In this document: positions 24,275-37,300 of the stretch, piece by piece
How the letters are laid out: every line of letters begins with the position of its first letter
Numbering within the stretch: the stretch's first letter is position 1
Source: Hippophae tibetana
Taxonomy: Eukaryota > Streptophyta > Magnoliopsida > Rosales > Elaeagnaceae
NCBI GenBank assembly: GCA_037013495.1
Contig: JAZDXN010000029.1
Coordinates: 4,414,501-4,478,500 of the forward strand
Length of the DNA stretch: 64,000 nucleotides
Direction of reading: 5' to 3'
Made by a program: the position numbers and the translations under genes
The notes under the pieces: model-generated
Database searches by the model: none
Told to the model about the DNA's origin: nothing
Seen by the model: only the letters and a program-made list of their open reading frames with translations

Positions 24275-26510
24275 GTCGTATCGATTTCCATAATCTTAGC
24301 TGGCCTGGCTATAGAAATTCATTACTTAATCCTAAATTCCATTATTTACATCACTTATCGAGGGATTAAAGTTTTTGTCACTATTTTACATTTTTTGTTT
24401 TATTCAACAAAGTTGTAATGAAGATAGATGAGTCGACCAAGAGTATGTTTAAAAATATTCTAATGAATCTTAATATAATACAAATAATTTCATCATCCAA
24501 CAAAAGAAATGAGAACAAAAAAAGAAAACGAGTTCAACTTTTTGAAGTTTTCCAAAACATATTTTAGAAATCGGAGTTGTAGATTGAAACGGTCATAACT
24601 TTTGACTCGTGTGTCAAAACGTCTATTATAATAAATCAAACCAAAGGTCGCATCGATATCTATAATCTTAGCTGACCTGGCTATAGAAATTCATTACTTG
24701 ATCCTAAATTCCGTCATTTACATCACTTATCGAGGGTTTAAAGTTTTTGTCACATATTTTACATTTTTGGTTTTATTCAACAGAGTTGTAATGAAGATGG
24801 ATGAGTCGACCAAGTGTTTGTTTAAAAATAAACTAATGACTAAGAATATAATACAAATAATTTCATGATCCAATTAAAGAAATGAGAAGAAAAAAGAAGA
24901 GGCGTGCTACTGTTCAATGTTTTAAAAAACAATATTTGATAAATCAAAGTTTTACCTTTAAACGAGCATAACGTTTGACTCGTGTGTCAAAACATCTATT
25001 GTAATAATTCAAACCAAAGGTCGTATCGATTTCCATAATCTTAGCTAGCCTGGCTATAGAAATTCATTACTTGATCCTAAATTCCATCATTTACATCACT
25101 TATCGAGGGTTTAAAGTTTTTGTCACATATTTTACATTTTTGGTTTTATTCAACAGAGTTGTAATGAAGATGGATGAGGCGACCAAGTGTATGTTTAAAA
25201 ATAAACTAATGACTAAGAATATAATACAAATAATTTCATGATCCAACTAAAGAAATGAGAAGAAAAAAGAAGAGGCGTGCTACTGTTCAAAGTTTTAGAA
25301 AACAATATTTGATAAATTGAAGTTTTACGTTTAAACGGGCCTAACGTTTGACTCGTGTGTCAAAACGTCTATTATAATAAATCAAACCAAAGGTCGTATC
25401 GATTTCCATAATCTTAGCTGGCCTGGCTATAGAAATTCATTACTTAATCCTAAATTCCATCATTTACATCACTTATCGAGGGATTAAAGTTTTTTTCACT
25501 ATTTTACATTTTTGGTTTTATTCAACAATGTTGTAATGAAGATAGATGAGTCGACCAAGAGTATGTTTAAAAATATTCTAATGAATCTTAATATAATACA
25601 AATAATTTCATCATCCAACAAAAGAAATGAGAACAAAAAAAGAAAAGGAGTGCTACTTTTTGAAGTTTTCCAAAACATATTTGAGAAATCTAAGTTGTAC
25701 CTTGAAACGGTCATAACTTTTAACTCGTGTTTAAAAATGACTATTAAAGTATATCAAACCGAAGGTCGCATCGATATCCATAATATTAGCTGACCTGGCA
25801 ATAGAAATTCATTACTTGATCCTAAATTCCATCATTTACATCACTTATCGAGGGTTTAAAGTTTTTGTCACATATTTTACATTTTTGGTTTTATTCAACA
25901 GAGTTGTAATGAAGATGGATGAGGCGACCAAGTGTTTGTTTAAAAATAAACTAATGACTAAGAATATAATACAAATAATTTCATGATCCAATTAAAGAAA
26001 TGAGAAGAAAAAAGAAGAGGCGTGCTACTGTTCAATGTTTTAAAAAACAATATTTGATAAATCAAAGTTTTACCTTTAAACGGGCATAACGTTTGACTTG
26101 TGTGTCAAAACGTCTATTATAATAAATCAAACCAAAGGTCGTATCGATTTCCATAATCTTAGCTGGCCTGGCTATAGAAATTCATTACTTGATCCTAAAT
26201 TCCATCATTTACATCACTTATCGAGGGTTTAAAGTTTTTGTCACATATTTTACATTTTTGGTTTTATTCAACAGAGTTGTAATGAAGATGGATGAGCCGA
26301 TCAAGTGTATGTTTAAAAATAAACTAATGACTAAGAATATAATACAAATAATTTCATGATCCAACTAAAGAAATGAGAAGAAAAAAGAAGAGGCGTGCTA
26401 CTGTTCAAAGTTTTAAAAAACAATATTTGATAAATTGAAGTTTTACGTTTAAACGGGCCTAACGTTTGACTCGTGTGTCAAAACGTCTATTATAATAAAT
26501 CAAACCAAAG

Positions 26511-26882
26511 GTCGTATCGATTTCCATAATCTTAGCTGGCCTGGCTATAGAAATTCATTACTTAATCCTAAATTCCATCATTTACATCACTTATCGAGGG
26601 ATTAAAGTTTTTGTCACTATTTTACATTTTTGGTTTTATTCAACAAAGTTGTAATGAAGATAGATGAGTCGACCAAGAGTATGTTTAAAAATATTCTAAT
26701 GAATCTTAATATAATACAAATAATTTCATCATCCAACAAAAGAAATGAGAACAAAAAAAGAAAAGGAGTGCTACTTTTTGAAGTTTTCCAAAACATATTT
26801 GAGAAATCTAAGTTGTACCTTGAAACGGTCATAACTTTTAACTCGTGTTTAAAAATGACTATTAAAGTATATCAAACCGAAG
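26511..26882 (+). repeat. Representative class B monomer of region III (372 bp)
   Basis: Runs from GTCGTATCG to the base before GTCGCATCG. Class B marks: AAATATTCTAATGAATCTTA, TTCATCATCCAACAAAAG, GAGAACAAAAAAAGAAAAGG, GTTTTCCAAAACATATTTGAG and GACTATTAAAGTATATC. The plus-strand AATAAA sequences of class A are absent. Confidence 0.9.
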
Positions 26883-27255
26883 GTCGCATCGATATCCATA
26901 ATATTAGCTGACCTGGCAATAGAAATTCATTACTTGATCCTAAATTCCGTCATTTACATCACTTATCGAGGGTTTAAAGTTTTTGTCACATATTTTACAT
27001 TTTTGGTTTTATTCAACAGAGTTGTAATGAAGATGGATGAGGCGACCAAGTGTTTGTTTAAAAATAAACTAATGACTAAGAATATAATACAAATAATTTC
27101 ATGATCCAATTAAAGAAATGAGAAGAAAAAAGAAGAGGCGTGCTACTGTTCAATGTTTTAAAAAACAATATTTGATAAATCAAATTTTTACCTTTAAACG
27201 GGCATAACGTTTGACTTGTGTGTCAAAACGTCTATTATAATAAATCAAACCAAAG
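26883..27255 (+). repeat. Representative first A monomer of the region III trimer (373 bp)
   Basis: Starts GTCGCATCGATATCC and has ATATTAGCTGACCTGGCAATAG, GGCGACCAAGTGTTTG, AAATAAACTAATGAC, CCAATTAAAG and GTTTTAAAAAACAATATTTG. It ends with CAAACCAAAG. Two AATAAA sequences lie on the plus strand. Confidence 0.9.
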
Positions 27256-27628
27256 GTCATATCGATTTCCATAATCTTAGCTGGCCTGGCTATAGAAATT
27301 AATTACTTGATCCTAAATTCCATTATTTACATCACTTATCGAGGGTTTAAAGTTTTTGTCACATATTTTACATTTTTGGTTTTATTCAACAAAGTTGTAA
27401 TGAAGATGGATGAGCCGACCAAGTGTATGTTTAAAAATAAACTAATGACTAAGAATATAATACAAATAATTTCATGATCCAACTAAAGAAATGAGAAGAA
27501 AAAAGAAGAGGCGTGCTACTGTTCAAAGTTTTAAAAAACAATATTTGATAAATTGAAGTTTTACGTTTAAACGGGCCTAACGTTTGACTCGTGTGTCAAA
27601 ACGTCTATTATAATAAATCAAACCAAAG
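27256..27628 (+). repeat. Representative second A monomer of the region III trimer (373 bp)
   Basis: Here the start is GTCATATCG (GTCGTATCG in most copies). It has TTAGCTGGCCTGGCTATAG, CCGACCAAGTGTATG, CCAACTAAAG, and AAATTGAAGTTTTACG with AACGGGCCTAACG, which separate it from the first A monomer of the trimer. Confidence 0.9.
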
Positions 27629-29481
27629 GTCGTATCGATTTCCATAATCTTAGCTGGCCTGGCTATAGAAATTCGTTACTTAATCCTAAATTCCATCATT
27701 TACATCACTTATCGAGGGATTAAAGTTTTTGTCACTATTTTACATTTTTGGTTTTATTCAACAAAGTTGTAATGAAGATAGATGAGTCGACCAAGAGTAT
27801 GTTTAAAAATATTCTAATGAATCTTAATATAATACAAATAATTTCATCATCCAACAAAAGAAATGAGAACAAAAAAAAGAAAAGGAGTGCTACTTTTTGA
27901 AGTTTTCCAAAACATATTTGAGAAATCTAAGTTGTACCTTGAAACGGTCATAACTTTTAACTCGTGTTTAGAAATGACTATTAAAGTATATCAAACCGAA
28001 GGTCGCATCGATATCCATAATATTAGCTGACCTGGCAATAGAAATTCATTACTTGATCCTAAATTCCGTCATTTACATCACTTATCGAGGGTTTAAAGTT
28101 TTTGTCACATATTTTACATTTTTTGTTTTATTCAACAGAGTTGTAATGAAGATGGATGAGGCGACCAAGTGTTTGTTTAAAAATAAACTAATGACTAAGA
28201 ATATAATACAAATAATTTCATGATCCAATTAAAGAAATGAGAAGAAAAAAGAAGAGGCGTGCTACTGTTCAATGTTTTAAAAAACAATATTTGATAAATC
28301 AAAGTTTTACCTTTAAACGGGCATAACGTTTGACTTGTGTGTCAAAACGTCTATTATAATAAATCAAACCAAAGGTCGTATCGATTTCCATAATCTTAGC
28401 TGGCCTGGCTATAGAAATTCATTACTTGATCCTAAATTCCATCATTTACATCACTTATCGAGGGTTTAAAGATTTTGTCACATATTTTACATTTTTGGTT
28501 TTATTCAACAGAGTTGTAATGAAGATGGATGAGCCGACCAAGTGTATGTTTAAAAATAAACTAATGACTAAGAATATAATACAAATAATTTCATGATCCA
28601 ACTAAAGAAATGAGAAGAAAAAAGAAGAGGCGTGCTACTGTTCAAAGTTTTAAAAAACAATATTTGATAAATTGAAGTTTTACGTTTAAACGGGCCTAAC
28701 GTTTGACTCGTGTGTCAAAACGTCTATTATAATAAATCAAACCAAAGGTCGTATCGATTTCCATAATCTTAGCTGGCCTGGCTATAGAAATTCATTACTT
28801 AATCCTAAATTCCATTATTTACATCACTTATCGAGGGATTAAAGTTTTTGTCACTATTTTACATTTTTGGTTTTATTCAACAAAGTTGTAATGAAGATAG
28901 ATGAGTCGACCAAGAGTATGTTTAAAAATATTCTAATGAATCTTAATATAATACAAATAATTTCATCATCCAACAAAAGAAATGAGAACAAAAAAAGAAA
29001 AGGAGTTCAACTTTTTGAAGTTTTCCAAAACATATTTTAGAAATCGGAGTTGTAGATTGAAACGGTCATAACTTTTGACTCGTGTGTCAAAACGTCTATT
29101 ATAATAAATCAAACCAAAGGTCGCATCGATATCTATAATCTTAGCTGACCTGGCTATAGAAATTCATTACTTGATCCTAAATTCCGTCATTTACATCACT
29201 TATCGAGGGTTTAAAGTTTTTGTCACATATTTTACATTTTTGGTTTTATTCAACAGAGTTGTAATGAAGATGGATGAGTCGACCAAGTGTTTGTTTAAAA
29301 ATAAACTAATGACTAAGAATATAATACAAATAATTTCATGATCCAATTAAAGAAATGAGAAGAAAAAAGAAGAGGCGTGCTACTGTTCAATGTTTTAAAA
29401 AACAATATTTGATAAATCAAAGTTTTACCTTTAAACGAGCATAACGTTTGACTCGTGTGTCAAAACATCTATTATAATAAT

Positions 29482-29496
29482 TCAAACCGAAGGTCG
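29482..29496 (+). other. Monomer switch point inside the four-monomer step
   Basis: The sequence runs from an A-type end (ATTATAATAATTCAAACC) into the start that normally follows a B monomer (GAAGGTCGCATCGATATCC and ATATTAGCTGACCTGGCAATAG). This is where the regular trimer gains a fourth monomer, between the B monomers at 28748 and 30239. It fits an in-register exchange between non-equivalent monomers. Confidence 0.65.
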
Positions 29497-32400
29497 CATC
29501 GATATCCATAATATTAGCTGACCTGGCAATAGAAATTCATTACTTGATCCTAAATTCCATCATTTACATCACTTATCGAGGGTTTAAAGTTTTTGTCACA
29601 TATTTTACATTTTTGGTTTTATTCAACAGAGTTGTAATGAAGATGGATGAGGCGACCAAGTGTATGTTTAAAAATAAACTAATGACTAAGAATATAATAC
29701 AAATAATTTCATGATCCAACTAAAGAAATGAGAAGAAAAAAGAAGAGGCGTGCTACTGTTCAAAGTTTTAAAAAACAATATTTGATAAATCAAAGTTTTA
29801 CCTTTAAACGAGCATAACGTTTGACTCGTGTGTCAAAACATCTATTATAATAATTCAAACCAAAGGTCGTATCGATTTCCATAATCTTAGCTAGCCTAGC
29901 TATAGAAATTCATTACTTGATCCTAAATTCCATCATTTACATCACTTATCGAGGGTTTAAAGTTTTTGTCACATATTTTACATTTTTGGTTTTATTCAAC
30001 AGAGTTGTAATGAAGATGGATGAGGCGACCAAGTGTATGTTTAAAAATAAACTAATGACTAAGAATATAATACAAATAATTTCATGATCCAACTAAAGAA
30101 ATGAGAAGAAAAAAGAAGAGGCGTGCTACTGTTCAAAGTTTTAGAAAACAATATTTGATAAATTGAAGTTTTACGTTTAAACGGGCCTAACGTTTGACTC
30201 GTGTGTCAAAACGTCTATTATAATAAATCAAACCAAAGGTCGTATCGATTTCCATAATCTTAGCTGGCCTGGCTATAGAAATTCATTACTTAATCCTAAA
30301 TTCCATCATTTACATCACTTATCGAGGGATTAAAGTTTTTTTCACTATTTTACATTTTTGGTTTTATTCAACAATGTTGTAATGAAGATAGATGAGTCGA
30401 CCAAGAGTATGTTTAAAAATATTCTAATGAATCTTAATATAATACAAATAATTTCATCATCCAACAAAAGAAATGAGAACAAAAAAAGAAAAGGAGTGCT
30501 ACTTTTTGAAGTTTTCCAAAACATATTTGAGAAATCTAAGTTGTACCTTGAAACGGTCATAACTTTTAACTCGTGTTTAAAAATGACTATTAAAGTATAT
30601 CAAACCGAAGGTCGCATCGATATCCATAATATTAGCTGACCTGGCAATAGAAATTCATTACTTGATCCTAAATTCCATCATTTACATCACTTATCGAGGG
30701 TTTAAAGTTTTTGTCACATATTTTACATTTTTGGTTTTATTCAACAGAGTTGTAATGAAGATGGATGAGGCGACCAAGTGTTTGTTTAAAAATAAACTAA
30801 TGACTAAGAATATAATACAAATAATTTCATGATCCAATTAAAGAAATGAGAAGAAAAAAGAAGAGGCGTGCTACTGTTCAATGTTTTAAAAAACAATATT
30901 TGATAAATCAAAGTTTTACCTTTAAACGGGCATAACGTTTGACTTGTGTGTCAAAACGTCTATTATAATAAATCAAACCAAAGGTCGTATCGATTTCCAT
31001 AATCTTAGCTGGCCTGGCTATAGAAATTCATTACTTGATCCTAAATTCCATCATTTACATCACTTATCGAGGGTTTAAAGTTTTTGTCACATATTTTACA
31101 TTTTTGGTTTTATTCAACAGAGTTGTAATGAAGATGGATGAGCCGACCAAGTGTATGTTTAAAAATAAACTAATGACTAAGAATATAATACAAATAATTT
31201 CATGATCCAACTAAAGAAATGAGAAGAAAAAAGAAGAGGCGTGCTACTGTTCAAAGTTTTAAAAAACAATATTTGATAAATTGAAGTTTTACGTTTAAAC
31301 GGGCCTAACGTTTGACTCGTGTGTCAAAACGTCTATTATAATAAATCAAACCAAAGGTCGTATCGATTTCCATAATCTTAGCTGGCCTGGCTATAGAAAT
31401 TCATTACTTAATCCTAAATTCCATCATTTACATCACTTATCGAGGGATTAAAATTTTTGTCACTATTTTACATTTTTGGTTTTATTCAACAAAGTTGTAA
31501 TGAAGATAGATGAGTCGACCAAGAGTATGTTTAAAAATATTCTAATGAATCTTAATATAATACAAATAATTTCATCATCCAACAAAAGAAATGAGAACAA
31601 AAAAAGAAAAGGAGTGCTACTTTTTGAAGTTTTCCAAAACATATTTGAGAAATCTAAGTTGTACCTTGAAACGGTCATAACTTTTAACTCGTGTTTAAAA
31701 ATGACTATTAAAGTATATCAAACCGAAGGTCGCATCGATATCCATAATATTAGCTGACCTGGCAATAGAAATTCATTACTTGATCCTAAATTCCGTCATT
31801 TACATCACTTATCGAGGGTTTAAAGTTTTTGTCACATATTTTACATTTTTGGTTTTATTCAACAGAGTTGTAATGAAGATGGATGAGGCGACCAAGTGTT
31901 TGTTTAAAAATAAACTAATGACTAAGAATATAATACAAATAATTTCATGATCCAATTAAAGAAATGAGAAGAAAAAAGAAGAGGCGTGCTACTGTTCAAT
32001 GTTTTAAAAAACAATATTTGATAAATCAAATTTTTACCTTTAAACGGGCATAACGTTTGACTTGTGTGTCAAAACGTCTATTATAATAAATCAAACCAAA
32101 GGTCGTATCGATTTCCATAATCTTAGCTGGCCTGGCTATAGAAATTAATTACTTGATCCTAAATTCCATTATTTACATCACTTATCGAGGGTTTAAAGTT
32201 TTTGTCACATATTTTACATTTTTGGTTTTATTCAACAGAGTTGTAATGAAGATGGATGAGCCGACCAAGTGTATGTTTAAAAATAAACTAATGACTAAGA
32301 ATATAATACAAATAATTTCATGATCCAACTAAAGAAATGAGAAGAAAAAAGAAGAGGCGTGCTACTGTTCAAAGTTTTAAAAAACAATATTTGATAAATT

Positions 32401-35400
32401 GAAGTTTTACGTTTAAACGGGCCTAACGTTTGACTCGTGTGTCAAAACGTCTATTATAATAAATCAAACCAAAGGTCGTATCGATTTCCATAATCTTAGC
32501 TGGCCTGGCTATAGAAATTCGTTACTTAATCCTAAATTCCATCATTTACATCACTTATCGAGGGATTAAAGTTTTTGTCACTATTTTACATTTTTGGTTT
32601 TATTCAACAAAGTTGTAATGAAGATAGATGAGTCGACCAAGAGTATGTTTAAAAATATTCTAATGAATCTTAATATAATACAAATAATTTCATCATCCAA
32701 CAAAAGAAATGAGAACAAAAAAAAGAAAAGGAGTGCTACTTTTTGAAGTTTTCCAAAACATATTTGAGAAATCTAAGTTGTACCTTGAAACGGTCATAAC
32801 TTTTAACTCGTGTTTAGAAATGACTATTAAAGTATATCAAACCGAAGGTCGCATCGATATCCATAATATTAGCTGACCTGGCAATAGAAATTCATTACTT
32901 GATCCTAAATTTACGTCATTTACATCACTTATCGAGGGTTTAAAGTTTTTGTCACATATTTTACATTTTTGGTTTTATTCAACAGAGTTGTAATGAAGAT
33001 GGATGAGGCGACCAAGTGTTTGTTTAAAAATAAACTAATGACTAAGAATATAATACAAATAATTTCATGATCCAATTAAAGAAATGAGAAGAAAAAAGAA
33101 GAGGCGTGCTACTGTTCAATGTTTTAAAAAACAATATTTGATAAATCAAATTTTTACCTTTAAACGGGCATAACGTTTGACTTGTGTGTCAAAACGTCTA
33201 TTATAATAAATCAAACCAAAGGTCGTATCGATTTCCATAATCTTAGCTGGCCTGGCTATAGAAATTAATTACTTGATCCTAAATTCCATTATTTACATCA
33301 CTTATCGAGGGTTTAAAGTTTTTGTCACATATTTTACATTTTTGGTTTTATTCAACAGAGTTGTAATGAAGATGGATGAGCCGACCAAGTGTATGTTTAA
33401 AAATAAACTAATGACTAAGAATATAATACAAATAATTTCATGATCCAACTAAAGAAATGAGAAGAAAAAAGAAGAGGCGTGCTACTGTTCAAAGTTTTAA
33501 AAAACAATATTTGATAAATTGAAGTTTTACGTTTAAACGGGCCTAACGTTTGACTCGTGTGTCAAAACGTCTATTATAATAAATCAAACCAAAGGTCGTA
33601 TCGATTTCCATAATCTTAGCTGGCCTGGCTATAGAAATTCGTTACTTAATCCTAAATTCCATCATTTACATCACTTATCGAGGGATTAAAGTTTTTGTCA
33701 CTATTTTACATTTTTGGTTTTATTCAACAAAGTTGTAATGAAGATAGATGAGTCGACCAAGAGTATGTTTAAAAATATTCTAATGAATCTTAATATAATA
33801 CAAATAATTTCATCATCCAACAAAAGAAATGAGAACAAAAAAAAGAAAAGGAGTGCTACTTTTTGAAGTTTTCCAAAACATATTTGAGAAATCTAAGTTG
33901 TACCTTGAAACGGTCATAACTTTTAACTCGTGTTTAGAAATGACTATTAAAGTATATCAAACCGAAGGTCGCATCGATATCCATAATATTAGCTGACCTG
34001 GCAATAGAAATTCATTACTTGATCCTAAATTCCGTCATTTACATCACTTATCGAGGGTTTAAAGTTTTTGTCACATATTTTACATTTTTGGTTTTATTCA
34101 ACAGAGTTGTAATGAAGATGGATGAGGCGACCAAGTGTTTGTTTAAAAATAAACTAATGACTAAGAATATAATACAAATAATTTCATGATCCAATTAAAG
34201 AAATGAGAAGAAAAAAGAAGAGGCGTGCTACTGTTCAATGTTTTAAAAAACAATATTTGATAAATCAAAGTTTTACCTTTAAACGGGCATAACGTTTGAC
34301 TTGTGTGTCAAAACGTCTATTATAATAAATCAAACCAAAGGTCGTATCGATTTCCATAATCTTAGCTGGCCTGGCTATAGAAATTCATTACTTGATCCTA
34401 AATTCCATCATTTACATCACTTATCGAGGGTTTAAAGTTTTTGTCACATATTTTACATTTTTGGTTTTATTCAACAGAGTTGTAATGAAGATGGATGAGC
34501 CGACCAAGTGTATGTTTAAAAATAAACTAATGACTAAGAATATAATACAAATAATTTCATGATCCAACTAAAGAAATGAGAAGAAAAAAGAAGAGGCGTG
34601 CTACTGTTCAAAGTTTTAAAAAACAATATTTGATAAATTGAAGTTTTACGTTTAAACGGGCCTAACGTTTGACTCGTGTGTCAAAACGTCTATTATAATA
34701 AATCAAACCAAAGGTCGTATCGATTTCCATAATCTTAGCTGGCCTGGCTATAGAAATTCGTTACTTAATCCTAAATTCCATCATTTACATCACTTATCGA
34801 GGGATTAAAGTTTTTGTCACTATTTTACATTTTTGGTTTTATTCAACAAAGTTGTAATGAAGATAGATGAGTCGACCAAGAGTATGTTTAAAAATATTCT
34901 AATGAATCTTAATATAATACAAATAATTTCATCATCCAACAAAAGAAATGAGAACAAAAAAAGAAAAGGAGTGCTACTTTTTGAAGTTTTCCAAAACATA
35001 TTTGAGAAATCTAAGTTGTACCTTGAAACGGTCATAACTTTTAACTCGTGTTTAGAAATGACTATTAAAGTATATCAAACCGAAGGTCGCATCGATATCC
35101 ATAATATTAGCTGACCTGGCAATAGAAATTCATTACTTGATCCTAAATTCCGTCATTTACATCACTTATCGAGGGTTTAAAGTTTTTGTCACATATTTTA
35201 CATTTTTGGTTTTATTCAACAGAGTTGTAATGAAGATGGATGAGGCGACCAAGTGTTTGTTTAAAAATAAACTAATGACTAAGAATATAATACAAATAAT
35301 TTCATGATCCAATTAAAGAAATGAGAAGAAAAAAGAAGAGGCGTGCTACTGTTCAATGTTTTAAAAAACAATATTTGATAAATCAAAGTTTTACCTTTAA

Positions 35401-35458
35401 ACGGGCATAACGTTTGACTCGTGTGTCAAAACATCTATTATAATAAATCAAACCAAAG

Positions 35459-36204
35459 GACGTATCGATTTCCATAATCTTAGCTGGCCTAGCTATAGAA
35501 ATTCATTACTTAATCCTAAATTCCATCATTTACATCACTTATCGAGGGATAAAAGTTTTTGTCACATATTTTACATTTTTGGTTTTATTCAACAGAGTTG
35601 TAATGAAGATGGATGAGCCGACCAAGTGTATGTTTAAAAATAAACTAATGACTAAGAATATAATACAAATAATTTCATGATCCAATTAAAGAATTGAGAA
35701 GAAAAAAGAAGAGGCGTGCTACTCTTCAATGTTTTAAAAAACAATATTTGATAAATCAAAGTTTTACCTTTAAACGGGCATAACGTTTGACTCGTGTGTC
35801 AAAACATCTATTATAATAAATCAAACCAAAGGACGTATCGATTTCCATAATCTTAGCTGGCCTAGCTATAGAAATTCATTACTTAATCCTAAAATCCGTC
35901 ATTTACATCACTTATCGAGGGTTTAAAGTTTTTGTCACATATTTTACATTTTTGGTTTTATTCAACAGAGTTGTAATGAAGATGGATGAGCCGACCAAGT
36001 GTATGTTTAAAAATAAACTAATGACTAAGAATATAATACAAATAATTTCATGATCCAATTAAAGAATTGAGAAGAAAAAAGAAGAGGCGTGCTACTCTTC
36101 AATGTTTTAAAAAACAATATTTGATAAATCAAAGTTTTACCTTTAAACGGGCATAACGTTTGACTCGTGTGTCAAAACATCTATTATAATAAATCAAACC
36201 AAAG
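35459..36204 (+). repeat. Local duplication of one A monomer
   Basis: Two near-identical 373-bp A monomers at 35459-35831 and 35832-36204, both opening with the private variant GGACGTATCG and with GCTGGCCTAGC, AAAGAATTGAG and CTACTCTTCAATG. The same opening follows a third time at 36205, ahead of a B monomer. The pair marks the point where the trimer order of region III ends. Confidence 0.8.
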
Positions 36205-37281
36205 GACGTATCGATTTCCATAATCTTAGCTGGCCTAGCTATAGAAATTCATTACTTAATCCTAAATTCCATCATTTACATCACTTATCGAGGGATAAAA
36301 GTTTTTATCACTATTTTACATTTTTGGTTTTATTCAACATAGTTGTAATGAAGATAGATGAGTCGACCAAGAGTATGTTTAAATATATTCTAATGAATCT
36401 TAATATAATACAAATAATTTAATCATCCAACAAAAGAAATGAGAACAAAAAAAGAAAAGGAGTGCTACTTTTTGAAGTTTTCAAAAACATATTTGAGAAA
36501 TCGGAGTTGTAGATTGAAACGGTCATAACTTTTGACTCGTGTGTCAAAACGTCTATTATAATAAATCAAACCAAAGGTCGCATCGATATCTATAATCTTA
36601 GCTGACCTGGCTATAGAAATTCATTACTTGATCCTAAATTCCGTTATTTACATCTCTTACCGAGGGTTTAAAGTTTTTGTCACATATTTTACAATTTTGG
36701 ATATATTCAACAGAGTTGTAATGAAGATGGATGAGCCGACCAAGTGTATGTTTAAAAATAAACTAATGACTAAGAATATAATACAAATAATTTCATGATC
36801 CAATTAAAGAAATGAGAAGAAAAAAGAAGAGGCGTGCTACTTTTCAAAGTTTTAAAAAACAATATTTGATAAATCACAGTTTTGCCTTTAAACGGGCATA
36901 ACGTTTGACTTGTGTGTCAAAACGTCTATTATAATAAATCAAACCAAAGGTCGTATCGATTTCCATAATCTTAGCTGGCCTGGCTATAGAAATTCATTAC
37001 TTGATCCTAAATTCCATTATTTACATCACTTATCGAGGGTTTAAAGTTTTTGTCACATATTTTACATTTTTGGTTTTATTCAACAGAGTTGTAATGAAGA
37101 TGGATGAGCCGACCAAGTGTATGTTTAAAAATAAACTAATGACTAAGAATATAATACAAATAATTTCATGATCCAACTAAAGAAATGAGAAGAAAAAAGA
37201 AGAGGCGTGCTACTGTTCAAAGTTTTAAAAAACAATATTTGATAAATTGAAGTTTTACGTTTAAACGGGCCTAACGTTTGA

Positions 37282-37300
37282 CTCGTGTTTAAAAATGACT
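37282..37300 (+). other. A-to-B switch at GACTCGTGT inside one monomer
   Basis: An A-type segment (AACGGGCCTAACGTTTGACTCGTGT would normally continue GTCAAAACGTC) passes straight into the B-type end TTAAAAATGACTATTAAAG. The switch sits in GACTCGTGT, which both classes share, next to the dyad spacer. It is a second preferred exchange site besides ATTTCATGATCCAA. Confidence 0.7.

Larger units (their letters stand above)
24275..35831 (+). repeat. Trimeric higher-order repeat array B-A-A, about 1118 bp (region III)
   Basis: B monomers begin at 24275, 25393, 26511, 27629, 28748, 30239, 31357, 32475, 33595 and 34714. The spacing is 1118-1120 bp, that is three monomers, except for one four-monomer step from 28748 to 30239. 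Each B monomer is followed by an A monomer with GGCGACCAAGTGTTTG or a close form, then an A monomer with CCAACTAAAGAAATGAG. The B monomers share GAGGGATTAAAG and TCACTATTTTAC (one A fewer than usual) and TTCATCATCCAAC. Equivalent monomers in successive trimers are more alike than neighbours within a trimer, the hallmark of a higher-order repeat. Segments 25264-28100 and 30110-32940 are near-identical, offset by 4846 bp (13 monomers). Confidence 0.9.
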
